Of a stretch of DNA of 64,000 bases, positions 42,616 through 51,344 are shown piece after piece (the stretch's first letter is position 1; every line of letters starts with the position of its first letter). A model generated the notes under the pieces. That model was not told where the DNA came from and searched no databases. It saw only the letters and a list, made by a program, of their open reading frames with translations. A program made the position numbers and the translations under genes. This DNA is from Bacteroidota bacterium (GTDB lineage: Bacteria; Bacteroidota; Bacteroidia; Bacteroidales; NBLH01): positions 1 through 64,000 of the forward strand of contig JANYKN010000033.1 of the NCBI GenBank assembly GCA_025361565.1, given 5' to 3'.

Positions 42616-44088
42616 TTACAACTCTTTCCTCATCCTGGCAACAGGTATATTCAATTGCTCCCGGTATTTGGCCACTGTACGCCTGGCAATTTGGTATCCT
42701 TTTTCTTGTAGGATTTCTGCAAGTTTTTCGTCTGTGAGAGGCCTTTTTTTACTTTCACCATCAATGCATTCCTGTAATATTTTCTTTATTTCCCTGGTTG
42801 AAACTTCTTCGCCACTATCTGTTTGCATACCTTCGGAAAAGAAATATTTGAGTGGAAAAATGCCAAAATGTGTCTGTATGTATTTGCTATTTACTACCCT
42901 TGAAATTGTTGAAATATCAAGGTTTGTTTTTTCAGCAATATCTTTAAGAATCATTGGCCGAAGTTTAGTTTCATCACCCTCATTAAAATAAAGCTGTTGA
43001 TATTGGATAATGGCATCCATCGTATGCATCAATGTGTTTTGACGTTGTTTGATAGCATCGATAAACCATTTAGCAGAATCAAGCTTTTGCTTAACAAACG
43101 AAATGGCATCTTTTTGTTCACGAGTATTTTTAGCTTTATTTTGCTGATAAGATTCCAGCATATTTGCATAAGTTTTACTAACCTTTAAATCGGGCACATT
43201 TTTAGAATTAAGGCTTAAAATCAACTCACCATCAATACTTTCGATAATGAAATCAGGAGTAATATGTTGTGAATTTTTATTTAAAGGGTTCGAATATGAG
43301 CTGCCAGGTTTGGGATTTAGGTGTAGGATAACTTCTACTGCATCTCTTAAATCGTCATCGCTCAGATTTAATTTTTGGACAATTTTTTCGTAATGCTTTT
43401 TAATAAATTCTCCAAAATGGTTTTTTATTATCTTATGAGCCAATCGAAACATTAAATTTTCAACTTCATGATGAGAAGTTTTAATTTTATATTCCAATTG
43501 TAATGATAAAGATTCCTGTAAATCCCTTGCTCCTACACCTGGTGGATCGAAATCGTGTATAATATCCAGGATTTCAAGTAATTCAGCATCACTCGTCATG
43601 ATATTTTGAGCAAAAGCAATATCATTTACAATTGCGTCAATTTCTCGTCTCAAATAACCATCTTCATCAATATTGCCGATTAGATATTCTGCTAAAACTT
43701 TTTGATGATCAGTTAAAATACGCAACCCTAGCTGCTGCTCAAGATGTTCATGAAAAGAAGTTCCTGTTGAATAAGGTACTTCTGTTTTTTTATCATCCGT
43801 TGAATAATTGGTTGTATTCAGTCTGTATGACGGAGTATCTTCATCGTCAGGTAAATAATCTTCAAGTGAAAACTCATCATCACTTGCATTATAATCATCT
43901 TCCTGATCCTGCTCTTCGTAACCTTCTTCGTCTTCTTCGCGCCCTTCTTCTAAAACCGGATTTTCTTCAATTTCTTTTTTTATCCTTTGCTCAAGCTGAA
44001 TAGTAGGTACCTCCAACAATTTTATTAGTTGAATTTGCTGTGGTGAAAGCTTTTGAATAAGTTTTTGTTGTAGTCGTTGCTTCAGCAT
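42616..44088 (-). CDS. rpoN: RNA polymerase sigma-54 factor
   Basis: 490 aa. Region I is Gln/Leu-rich (QRLQQKLIQKLSPQQIQLIK, LEVPTIQLEQRIKKEIEENP). Region II is a long acidic stretch (about 45-75). Region III ends with the RpoN box ARRTVAKYRE (near 470) preceded by the HTH. It directs polymerase to -24/-12 promoters and needs an enhancer-binding ATPase, not encoded in this window. Confidence 0.96.
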   Translation of the reverse strand: MLKQRLQQKLIQKLSPQQIQLIKLLEVPTIQLEQRIKKEIEENPVLEEGREEDEEGYEEQDQEDDYNASDDEFSLEDYLPDDEDTPSYRLNTTNYSTDDKKTEVPYSTGTSFHEHLEQQLGLRILTDHQKVLAEYLIGNIDEDGYLRREIDAIVNDIAFAQNIMTSDAELLEILDIIHDFDPPGVGARDLQESLSLQLEYKIKTSHHEVENLMFRLAHKIIKNHFGEFIKKHYEKIVQKLNLSDDDLRDAVEVILHLNPKPGSSYSNPLNKNSQHITPDFIIESIDGELILSLNSKNVPDLKVSKTYANMLESYQQNKAKNTREQKDAISFVKQKLDSAKWFIDAIKQRQNTLMHTMDAIIQYQQLYFNEGDETKLRPMILKDIAEKTNLDISTISRVVNSKYIQTHFGIFPLKYFFSEGMQTDSGEEVSTREIKKILQECIDGESKKRPLTDEKLAEILQEKGYQIARRTVAKYREQLNIPVARMRKEL

Positions 44089-44430
44089 TTAATTGAATTC
44101 TCCAAAATTCCTTATTTGAACAACAAAAATAAACTAATTTCCAGAAAAAAAAAGTATGGACGGCATTTATTCTATTATTCTTTGCAAAAATTAAAGAAGT
44201 CTTTATAAAAAGATTGTTGTTTTTGATGCCAAAAATTGGAGTAATCACATAAAACATTGGATAAATGATAAAGAAATAAAAACAGAATCATAGGTTGTTT
44301 CAAATCATTGATATTTTCAAATTTTAATAATCAATTAAATTTGCTGCAATCATAAATGAACTTTCATTGTTAAATTGATAAGAAAATAAGACTCTTGGGA
44401 TATTTATATTAGGTTAAATAACAAAATTTA
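44089..44430. other. rpoN-asnS divergent intergenic region
   Basis: No gene is supported; an 88-codon minus-strand frame (to 44257) overlaps the start of rpoN and lacks family features. The region must hold the rpoN promoter on the minus strand; no clear element is seen. Confidence 0.45.
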
Positions 44431-44438
44431 TATCTTTG
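44431..44438 (+). promoter_or_regulatory. -7 promoter element of asnS
   Basis: TATCTTTG matches TAnnTTTG, about 100 bases before the ATG, giving a ~95-nt leader. Confidence 0.5.
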
Positions 44439-44539
44439 CAATTCGATTTTCGAAAATGGTTTGACTTTAAACTATTTGTTTTTAAACCATTGAATTGGAA
44501 ATTTATTCTTTTTTTTGAATGCTATTATAAATAAATTAC

Positions 44540-46063
44540 ATGGAAAAAGTGTTAATACAGAATCTGAAAAATTTTGAAAATCAAGAAGTTAGCATTTCAG
44601 GTTGGTTAACAAATAAACGTAGTGGAAAAGGACTGGAGTTTTTGATCATTCGTGATGGATCCGGATTTACACAATGTATAGTTGACGAAACTAAAGTTAA
44701 TGAAAAGGTATTTCAGCTTGCTAAAGAATTAAGCCAGGAAAGTTCTTTAAAACTAAAAGGAAAAGTTGTTAAAGATGAAAGACAAATTGGAGGATATGAA
44801 ATTCAAGTTCAATCACTTGAAATAATTCATATATCAAATAGCTTTCCAATCACCAATAAACCTCATGGTGTTGAGTTTTTGATGGACAACAGGCATTTAT
44901 GGTTGCGTTCTAAAAGACAGTGGGCGATTATGCGTATCCGCAACCGGATTATTTTTGCCATACATAATTTTTTCCAAAACGAAGGTTTTGTACAAATGGA
45001 TGCCCCAGTTTTTACAGGAAATGCAGTTGAAGGCACAACCACATTATTTGAAACTACTTTTTACGAAGAAAAAGCATATTTAACTCAATCAGGACAATTG
45101 TATGGAGAAGCAATGGCAATGGCCATGGGCAGAATATATACTTTTGGCCCAACTTTTCGTGCAGAAAAGTCGAAAACAAGGCGACATCTATCCGAATTTT
45201 GGATGATTGAACCGGAAATGGCTTTTTTCAATAATGATATGAATATGGACTTGATCGAAAATTTCATAAAATACATATTGAAGGATGTTAAGGAGCATTG
45301 CACACAGGAATTTGAAGTTATTGAAAGAGATACAACTTCGTTTGATAAGATTGTGAATGAGCGATTTCCAAGACTTACTTACGATTATGCAGTTAAAATA
45401 TTAACCGGCAAGGAAAAAGTAGACGGCAAAACAACAATTGAAACCCTTGAGGGCGATTACAATGAAGTAATGCATGAAATTGAAGACAAGCTGAAACAGG
45501 TTCAGGAAGCTGAGAATGAAATGAAGCAAAGTATTAAAGCTGGGAAAAAGAACTTCCTCCAAAATAAAGTAGACACTTTAAAAAATGAAATTAAAGATTT
45601 GGAAGATAAAAAGCGTGTGATCCCAGAATGGATAAATTCTGCTAAAACATTTGAATATGGAAGTGATTTAGGAGGTTCTGATGAAACAGTTCTAACCAGA
45701 ATGTTTGATTTGCCATTAATGGTTTACAATTGGCCACATGAGGTTAAGGCTTTTTATATGAAACGTGATGAAAAAGATCCTAGACTTGCAAAAGGTGTTG
45801 ATGTTTTGGCTCCAGAAGGATATGGAGAAATAGTTGGCGGTGGCGAACGTGAAACCAATGAAGATTTGTTAATTGAAAAAATAAACGAGCACCAATTGCC
45901 AATGAAAGCATTTGAATGGTATCTCGATTTACGCAGATATGGTTCAGTTCCTCATGCAGGATTTGGCCTGGGACTTGAAAGAATGGTTGCCTGGGTTTGC
46001 AAGTTGAAACATATCAGGGAAACGATTCCTTTCCCAAGAATGTATGGTAGATTATTCCCATAA
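44540..46063 (+). CDS. asnS: Asparaginyl-tRNA synthetase
   Basis: 507 aa, class IIb. An N-terminal OB-fold anticodon domain (VSISGWLTNKRSGKGLEFLI) is followed by motif 2 (TFGPTFRAEKSKTRRHLSEFWMIEPE) and motif 3 (GFGLGLERMVAWVC). The protein is about 40 residues longer than E. coli AsnS because of a charged coiled insertion near 310-370 (KLKQVQEAENEMKQS ... LKNEIKDLEDKK), a feature seen in Bacteroidota AsnS. A strong terminator follows. Confidence 0.95.
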   Translation: MEKVLIQNLKNFENQEVSISGWLTNKRSGKGLEFLIIRDGSGFTQCIVDETKVNEKVFQLAKELSQESSLKLKGKVVKDERQIGGYEIQVQSLEIIHISNSFPITNKPHGVEFLMDNRHLWLRSKRQWAIMRIRNRIIFAIHNFFQNEGFVQMDAPVFTGNAVEGTTTLFETTFYEEKAYLTQSGQLYGEAMAMAMGRIYTFGPTFRAEKSKTRRHLSEFWMIEPEMAFFNNDMNMDLIENFIKYILKDVKEHCTQEFEVIERDTTSFDKIVNERFPRLTYDYAVKILTGKEKVDGKTTIETLEGDYNEVMHEIEDKLKQVQEAENEMKQSIKAGKKNFLQNKVDTLKNEIKDLEDKKRVIPEWINSAKTFEYGSDLGGSDETVLTRMFDLPLMVYNWPHEVKAFYMKRDEKDPRLAKGVDVLAPEGYGEIVGGGERETNEDLLIEKINEHQLPMKAFEWYLDLRRYGSVPHAGFGLGLERMVAWVCKLKHIRETIPFPRMYGRLFP

Positions 46064-46075
46064 TCAATTTGAAAT

Positions 46076-46104
46076 AAAAAAACCCGCGAAAATCGGGTTT
46101 TTTT
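46076..46104 (+). terminator. Terminator of asnS
   Basis: AACCCG (46081-46086) pairs with CGGGTT (46094-46099); flanking A and T runs extend the stem, and seven or more T follow. It may also serve the convergent minus-strand gene. Confidence 0.8.
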
Positions 46105-46150
46105 ATTTCAAATTATTCAGATGGTTGAGAATAACCCAAAATCTTGTTTA

Positions 46151-46705
46151 TTAGTTGAATCCCAATTCTTCAGATTTTTTATCCTGAATAAAAATAGTGA
46201 CACAACCTTTCTTTTTCTCATCTGTTGTTTGGACTGTATTGTCAGTTCCAGTTTTAGGAGCTTCTTCAGCAGCAATATCGATGATAACTTTTAAAGTTGT
46301 AGAACTGTTTGGATAAAAATCAAAGAAAGGATGTATCATTTTATTCGTAGCATCATCAAAGTACTCCCTTAATACACACTCTCCTTTTGCACTGCTTTGA
46401 GTTTCACCGGGAAGCTCAAGAACTTTTTGCCCAGAATTCATATCAATAATTCTGAATGTAATATTATTGTTGAAAATAGGGCTTGCATAAAAGGATAATC
46501 TGTATTCTTTTCCCTTCATCAGAGGAACTACAAATTCGTATTTTTTACCTGTAAAACATTGAGCGCTTTTGGAAAGATCATTAAACGTGAACGGAGGAGT
46601 TGCCCTACGCATTTGCAATGTTGACGGACAATCGAGAGATTGAGCAACAATGGCAATCGGAACAATAAGCAATATTACTATAAGTTTTAACTTTCTCATT
46701 TTCAT
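46151..46705 (-). CDS. Secreted protein of unknown function
   Basis: 184 aa with an N-terminal signal peptide (LKLIVILLIVPIAIVAQS). The mature part is beta-rich, with four Cys (DCPS, AQCFTG, GECVL, KGCVT) and a C-terminal Thr/Lys-rich segment. No domain is recognised. It is 44 bases downstream of the lipoprotein gene at 46750-47643 on the same strand and likely co-transcribed. Confidence 0.6.
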   Translation of the reverse strand: MKMRKLKLIVILLIVPIAIVAQSLDCPSTLQMRRATPPFTFNDLSKSAQCFTGKKYEFVVPLMKGKEYRLSFYASPIFNNNITFRIIDMNSGQKVLELPGETQSSAKGECVLREYFDDATNKMIHPFFDFYPNSSTTLKVIIDIAAEEAPKTGTDNTVQTTDEKKKGCVTIFIQDKKSEELGFN

Positions 46706-46749
46706 TTTTTTTAAATTTTAAGTTTTAAGCAGTTTACACTAGAACAAGG

Positions 46750-47643
46750 TTAGCTCTTTTTAATCATTTTGTTACGCACACTGGTAATTTCCTTTTTTAA
46801 TGTAAGAAACTGTGGTTCGGTCATAATTATTTTAGCATTTCCACCAACAACAATTTTACCATCTTTTGGCTGCTCACCATTTTTTGGTTCTTCCTTTTGT
46901 ACTTCAAGACTTTCGTAAAAAGCAGACAGTGGCTTTAATTCATTGATAGTCATCTGAATACTTTCATCAGATTTCATTTGTTCAAGATACGAAGTCAAAT
47001 TTGAAACAACGTGTTTTTGAGATGCCAACAGAGAAATCACTTTTGCATCCTGTTTGTAAGTGTCCAGCAAATTTACAACAACATAAATGCTTTCAACCCA
47101 ACCTCCAGTAACAATTAAAGCCAAAGATTTTTTTCTGTCGGAACTTTCAAGATATCGTACAATACTTAAATATGAATCGCTTGTTACCTTTAATAAAGAA
47201 TCCTGATCGTCAATGATATTATCTATACGGCCAATCAGATTTTGATCAAATACAGCAGAAATACCAATTTCATCACTCAAAGTACGGACAGTGTTCAAAT
47301 AATCAACAGATTGCTGATATTTGTTAAATGATGCCACATAGGCCAAATCAGCAGAATAGATACCAAAATTTAATTCCTTAGATCTGGTATCAATGTAATT
47401 GTCGATATTATTGGTTGGATTCAAAACTGCATCAGAATATTTTAACTTCCCATCTTTGATAAAACTAAATAATCCTTCGGGCGATGGGATTAGGTAATAA
47501 GTTTGACTTTGAATATCCTGCAGTCCTACCAGGCTGTCGTTCAATTTGTCGTCATTTCCGTTACCTTTTCCGTTGCATGCTGCAAAAGTTGCAATAAAGG
47601 CCAGAATCATTATTGTTTTAAACATACTTAACAATGAATTCAT
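46750..47643 (-). CDS. Lipoprotein with helical periplasmic domain
   Basis: 297 aa from ATG 47643, chosen because it places a lipoprotein signal at the N-terminus (FKTIMILAFIATFAAC, lipobox TFAAC). An upstream ATG at 47733 would bury that signal. The mature protein is mostly alpha-helical, with repeated NTVRTLSDEI and YLSIVRYLESS-like helices. No family is recognised with confidence. It is probably anchored in an envelope membrane. Confidence 0.65.
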   Translation of the reverse strand: MNSLLSMFKTIMILAFIATFAACNGKGNGNDDKLNDSLVGLQDIQSQTYYLIPSPEGLFSFIKDGKLKYSDAVLNPTNNIDNYIDTRSKELNFGIYSADLAYVASFNKYQQSVDYLNTVRTLSDEIGISAVFDQNLIGRIDNIIDDQDSLLKVTSDSYLSIVRYLESSDRKKSLALIVTGGWVESIYVVVNLLDTYKQDAKVISLLASQKHVVSNLTSYLEQMKSDESIQMTINELKPLSAFYESLEVQKEEPKNGEQPKDGKIVVGGNAKIIMTEPQFLTLKKEITSVRNKMIKKS

Positions 47644-48133
47644 ATTTATCTGTTTTTTGGTTAATAAAAAATTCGTATCAAATGGTCTATTTATTTTGAG
47701 CATAAAGTTAGTAATTTGTTCCATTTCAATCAAATCTAAAATAATAGAATCAAAATTCTCTATTTATACTATATTATTTTTAAAGCTTAGGTAAATTTGT
47801 GATTGCAAAAATAACATAACATTAAACTTTATTTTGCATGCTAAAAGTATACCAGAAATTATTTTATGAAAATTTTATCGTTAATCTAATTTTTTACAAA
47901 GTAACTGTTTTCAATTTTATTGAAAGAAATTTCCAATCATAAGTTCATATTATAGAAGAAAAAATCATTTTCAGGTAAATTCTCGAAATGTTTTGGCAAT
48001 ACTAGATTCTGCTATAGTAGATTTAAATAATTTCCACGCCAGTATTGCCTTGCAATAGTCCATTAAAAATTTTAACATTGACTTTGATTAATAAACGAAA
48101 GAATAGAAAACAAATTACAATGAATAGTTTTCG
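47644..48133. other. Divergent intergenic region
   Basis: Nearly 500 bases of A/T-rich DNA without a supported gene between the lipoprotein gene and the thiamine-binding gene. No strong hairpin or repeat was seen. Confidence 0.45.
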
Positions 48134-48141
48134 TATTTTTG
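48134..48141 (+). promoter_or_regulatory. -7 promoter element of the thiamine-binding gene
   Basis: TATTTTTG fits TAnnTTTG, 26 bases before the ATG at 48168. Confidence 0.5.
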
Positions 48142-48167
48142 AAAGATAAATTATAAAAAGAAATCAG

Positions 48168-48479
48168 ATGTCTGTATTAATGGAATTTGCTATGTTCCCT
48201 ACCGATAAAGGAACAAGCGTAAGTGAAGAGGTTAGTAAAATTATTGATTTGATAAGAAATTCAGGCTTCAACTATAAACTTGGAGCAATGGGTACAACTA
48301 TTGAAACAGAAACACTAGCCGAAGCGCTACAAATTATTGAGCTCTCTTATCTGGCAATTGATCCCGCATCGCAAAGGGTATATTCGAGTATTAACCTAGA
48401 TATTCGAAAAGGACAAAGCAACAGATTGATAAAAAAAGTAGAATCAATTGAAAATAAAATTGGAATAGTTAACAAATAA
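48168..48479 (+). CDS. MTH1187/YqgV-family thiamine-binding protein
   Basis: 103 aa. The ferredoxin-like fold of the family is recognisable: VLMEFAMFPTDKGTSVSEEV, IIDLIRNSGFNYKLGAMGTT and ETLAEALQIIE. Family members bind thiamine (HMP) as oligomers in the cytoplasm, possibly as part of vitamin salvage. The DUF3108 gene begins 12 bases after its stop, so the two share a transcript. Confidence 0.88.
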   Translation: MSVLMEFAMFPTDKGTSVSEEVSKIIDLIRNSGFNYKLGAMGTTIETETLAEALQIIELSYLAIDPASQRVYSSINLDIRKGQSNRLIKKVESIENKIGIVNK

Positions 48480-48491
48480 AACAGTAACGCA

Positions 48492-49325
48492 TTGAAATTG
48501 AATAACAATCATATATTCGGCAAATTGAGAATCAAAGTTGTGCTGATTTTGTTCTTTTTTCTATCAATAAATAACATTTCAGCCCAATGCAAACCACAGC
48601 TTTGGAGTTTTCAGGCAGGAGAAGAATTGAACTACGATATTGTTTATAATTGGGGATTCATTTGGGTTGATGCCGGGAAAGTAGAATTTAAAGCAAAAAA
48701 AGAAATCCTTGAAGGAAGGGAAGTTTTCCATTTTAGTGGAACAGGCATATCGCTCCCGAAACATGATTGGTTTTTTAAAGTTAGGGATTATTTCGATTCA
48801 TGGGCTGATGTATCTGATTTAAAACCAATTAAACACGTCAGGAATACTTCTGAAGGAAAATATAAAGCTGATGAGAAATATAAATTTGACCATTTAAACC
48901 AGAAAATATATTCGGAAGTTTGGAATTCGGACAAAGCACGAAAGCTTGACACGTTAAAATTACCATCATGTGTTTTTGACGTGATGACCGCAGTTTATTA
49001 TGCACGCACCTTTGATTTAGAAAATTACAAAGAAAATCAGAAAATACCTTTGTCCATGATAATTGACAATGACATCTATAATTTATATGGACGATATTTG
49101 GGAAAAGAAATGATAAAAACAAGAGATAAAAAAAACATCAATTGCTTGAAATTCAGCATAAAACTCATTGAAGGCACTATGTTTCAGGGAGGTGAAGATC
49201 TTCAAGTATGGATAAGTGATGATTCAAACCATGTACCGATTCTTATTGAGGCAAAAGTTTTAGTTGGTTCTGTTAAAGCATATTTTAAAGATTCAAAAAA
49301 TTTGAAATATTCAGCAAAATATTGA
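48492..49325 (+). CDS. DUF3108 secreted protein
   Basis: 277 aa with a TTG start (no ATG before the signal peptide VVLILFFFLSINNISAQ). The mature sequence FQAGEELNYDIVYNWGFIWV, AGKVEFKAKK, GTGISLPKHDWFFKVRDYFD and RNTSEGKYKADEKYKFD is the family's typical beta-sandwich opening; LPSCVFDVMTAVYYARTF also fits. Function is unknown; these are periplasmic or outer-membrane lipid-binding-like proteins. The gene is in one unit with the thiamine-binding gene. Confidence 0.85.
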   Translation: MKLNNNHIFGKLRIKVVLILFFFLSINNISAQCKPQLWSFQAGEELNYDIVYNWGFIWVDAGKVEFKAKKEILEGREVFHFSGTGISLPKHDWFFKVRDYFDSWADVSDLKPIKHVRNTSEGKYKADEKYKFDHLNQKIYSEVWNSDKARKLDTLKLPSCVFDVMTAVYYARTFDLENYKENQKIPLSMIIDNDIYNLYGRYLGKEMIKTRDKKNINCLKFSIKLIEGTMFQGGEDLQVWISDDSNHVPILIEAKVLVGSVKAYFKDSKNLKYSAKY

Positions 49326-49535
49326 AAAAATATAGGCTATAACTCCAATTATCTTAAAAATTCAAACTAAAACTTTACCTGCTTGACTATTGAATTCTTT
49401 TTATTTTGTTTTATTTCATTGAGAAGGAAAAATTATTTTATCGTAAATAAAGGGTTAAAGAGTTAGAAGAAATGGTTTTAAAACATTAATTTTAACAAAA
49501 TAAATTCCAGGTACAAATTCATAAAACCCAAGCTT

Positions 49536-49763
49536 ATGTTTAAAAACGCATTAAAATTAACAAGTTCACTCGTTTCAAAAGTGCCTATAAGTACAGTTGC
49601 TGCTACCGTTGGAATGGTTGGAATAGTTGCTGTAAGAGCCACTGGCGTTAACAACTATTTAGGATTTGTTGGTATGGAAGTCACCTCTGGTGATATAGAG
49701 AAAATAGTGGGCAAAGCCCTGGAAATGGGTGTAGATGTTCTAAATGACTTAAACAAATCTTAA
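49536..49763 (+). CDS. 75-aa small protein, first of a TerB-like cluster
   Basis: 75 aa with a hydrophobic middle (VPISTVAATVGMVGIVAVRA) that could be a membrane helix, followed by a Gly/Glu-rich C-terminus (GMEVTSGDIEKIVGKALEM). No family is recognised. The TerB-like gene starts ten bases after its stop. Confidence 0.55.
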   Translation: MFKNALKLTSSLVSKVPISTVAATVGMVGIVAVRATGVNNYLGFVGMEVTSGDIEKIVGKALEMGVDVLNDLNKS

Positions 49764-49773
49764 AATAAAAGAA

Positions 49774-50196
49774 ATGGACAAAATTTACGAAGATTTATCA
49801 ATTCTACAGATAAAAATATTGTCATTAATTGCATGGACAGATGGCGAAATTTCAGTAGAAGAACGCCAGTTTTATCAAAATATGGTTCAGGTGAGCCCTT
49901 GCTCCGATGAAACAAAACAGACATTGTTACAATACATTGAAAAAAGCCCTTCATTAGACGATATTTTCAAAAGTTTATCTGGCATACCAAAAGAGATAGT
50001 TACTTCGGTATTGCGCAATGCTTATGCAATTGCACTTGCCGATGGGAAAATTAGTGAACAGGAAATCGATATTATTGATAAAATTGCAATGAAATTGGGA
50101 GTTGATGAAAAAATGATACCAATTTTTCATAAATGGCTGGAATTATCGTATCAGGTCGAATTAATTGAAACTAAATTATTTAACACTCATTTTTAA
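49774..50196 (+). CDS. TerB-like (tellurite-resistance) family protein
   Basis: 140 aa, all helical. The duplicated TerB pattern is present: SLIAWTDGEISVEERQFYQ and NAYAIALADGKISEQEIDII, each with acidic residues (DGxIxxxE) that bind metal. TerB proteins sit at the cytoplasmic face of membranes and link stress or metal signals to a partner. The neighbours here are a 75-aa hydrophobic protein and a 54-aa membrane protein, which may form a small complex. Confidence 0.8.
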   Translation: MDKIYEDLSILQIKILSLIAWTDGEISVEERQFYQNMVQVSPCSDETKQTLLQYIEKSPSLDDIFKSLSGIPKEIVTSVLRNAYAIALADGKISEQEIDIIDKIAMKLGVDEKMIPIFHKWLELSYQVELIETKLFNTHF

Positions 50197-50203
50197 TTAA
50201 TAT

Positions 50204-50368
50204 ATGGCAAAATTTTTAGGAGTTGCAGCTGCAATAATTGTTTTTCTAATTTGGCATAGTTTGATTGGTAATCCTCATGTAATTGAAACGGTTATAGGTT
50301 TGGTTTTGGCAGTAGGTGCAGGTATTTGGGTTTATTCTATTGCTAAGAAATTTGGAACTGATAGATAA
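50204..50368 (+). CDS. 54-aa two-helix membrane protein
   Basis: ATG 50204 to TAA 50366-50368. Two hydrophobic helices (LGVAAAIIVFLIWHSLIG and VIETVIGLVLAVGAGIWVYS) with a basic C-terminus (AKKFGTDR). It begins seven bases after the TerB-like gene and is probably co-expressed with it. Confidence 0.6.
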   Translation: MAKFLGVAAAIIVFLIWHSLIGNPHVIETVIGLVLAVGAGIWVYSIAKKFGTDR

Positions 50369-50579
50369 TTTTAGCTCCTATTCATAGTTATTTAGAGAAC
50401 TTGGAAGGTTGAACTTTGAACTTTATATTTATTTGACATACTGATCGTTATAAATATAATTTGCCAAGTATTATTTTGCATTGCATGTCATTGTCAATTT
50501 TGACACAAAGATTGAAATTTTAGGATTATGATAGGCATATAAAATTTCGTATTTTCGTTAAGAATTATATTCCATAAAA

Positions 50580-50846
50580 ATGGATGCAGAACTTATCATT
50601 AAAAGATTGAGTGTGTTGCCTGAAAATTTACAGATCCAGGTTTTTGATTACATCGAATTTCTAATCAATCGGTATTCAGAACTGAGTGATAAAGAAATTT
50701 CAGCGTATGAAAATGAAGAGCTTTCACTAGAATTAAAAACATTGCTTGAAGAACGTTTGGCTGAATATAAACAAAATCCGCAAAATGTTATAACTTGGGA
50801 TGAAGTAAAAGCCAAATTTAATACGAAATATGGTTATGAAATATAA
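50580..50846 (+). CDS. Antitoxin, DUF2281/addiction-module type
   Basis: 88 aa. The N-terminal IIKRLSVLPENLQIQVFDYI is typical of DUF2281-type antitoxins. The C-terminal ERLAEYKQNPQNVITWDEVK matches the addiction-module component tail that wraps the toxin. The stop lies within the start region of the RelE/ParE-type gene, so the pair is translationally coupled. Confidence 0.8.
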   Translation: MDAELIIKRLSVLPENLQIQVFDYIEFLINRYSELSDKEISAYENEELSLELKTLLEERLAEYKQNPQNVITWDEVKAKFNTKYGYEI

Positions 50847-51147
50847 GCTTGTTGTTACAAATGGAGCACAAAATGATATTATTGAAGCATCTGGCTGGTA
50901 TGAAGGCAAAAAAAAAGGATTAGGTAAATTATTGATTCTTTCTTTTGAAAAGTGCATTACTTTAATCATAAAAAATCCATTTTCTTTTGCACTCATATAT
51001 TTGCAAATAAGAAAAGCAAACTCCAAGAAATTTCCATATTCCCTTTTCTATATTATAAACGAAACAACAAGAATAGTGACTATTTTTGCAGTAATCCACA
51101 ATAGCAGAAATGAAAACGCATGGAAAAACCGCAACAATGAATTCTAA
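50836..51147 (+). CDS. RelE/ParE-family toxin
   Basis: 103 aa from ATG 50836 (an in-frame ATG at 50830 is possible). The fold is visible as KYKLVVTNGAQNDIIEASGW, an EKCITLIIKNPF helix, and FPYSLFYIINETTRIVTIFA VIHNSRNE at the end, the standard ParE/RelE C-terminal strands. The likely target is gyrase or ribosome-bound mRNA; the sequence does not decide. It overlaps the antitoxin. Confidence 0.82.
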   Translation: MKYKLVVTNGAQNDIIEASGWYEGKKKGLGKLLILSFEKCITLIIKNPFSFALIYLQIRKANSKKFPYSLFYIINETTRIVTIFAVIHNSRNENAWKNRNNEF

Positions 51148-51344
51148 AATGATAGGAATTAAGCTATAAATCTACAACAAAGTTCACAATGCAAAGTCTT
51201 CATGCCAATTCTATTAATCTCATCTTCTATTAATTCCTCATCTTTTAGTTTTCCTTTAAATGCTTTGGGATAATTTCCCTTTTTAAGCTATCTTTGACTA
51301 TAAAACAAACCAGATTTGAAAAATCATTCCAAAAACACAATATA

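Noticed and set aside
43991-44257. 88-codon minus-strand frame overlapping the rpoN start
   Set aside because: Out of frame with rpoN, no family features, and it overlaps essential N-terminal coding sequence.
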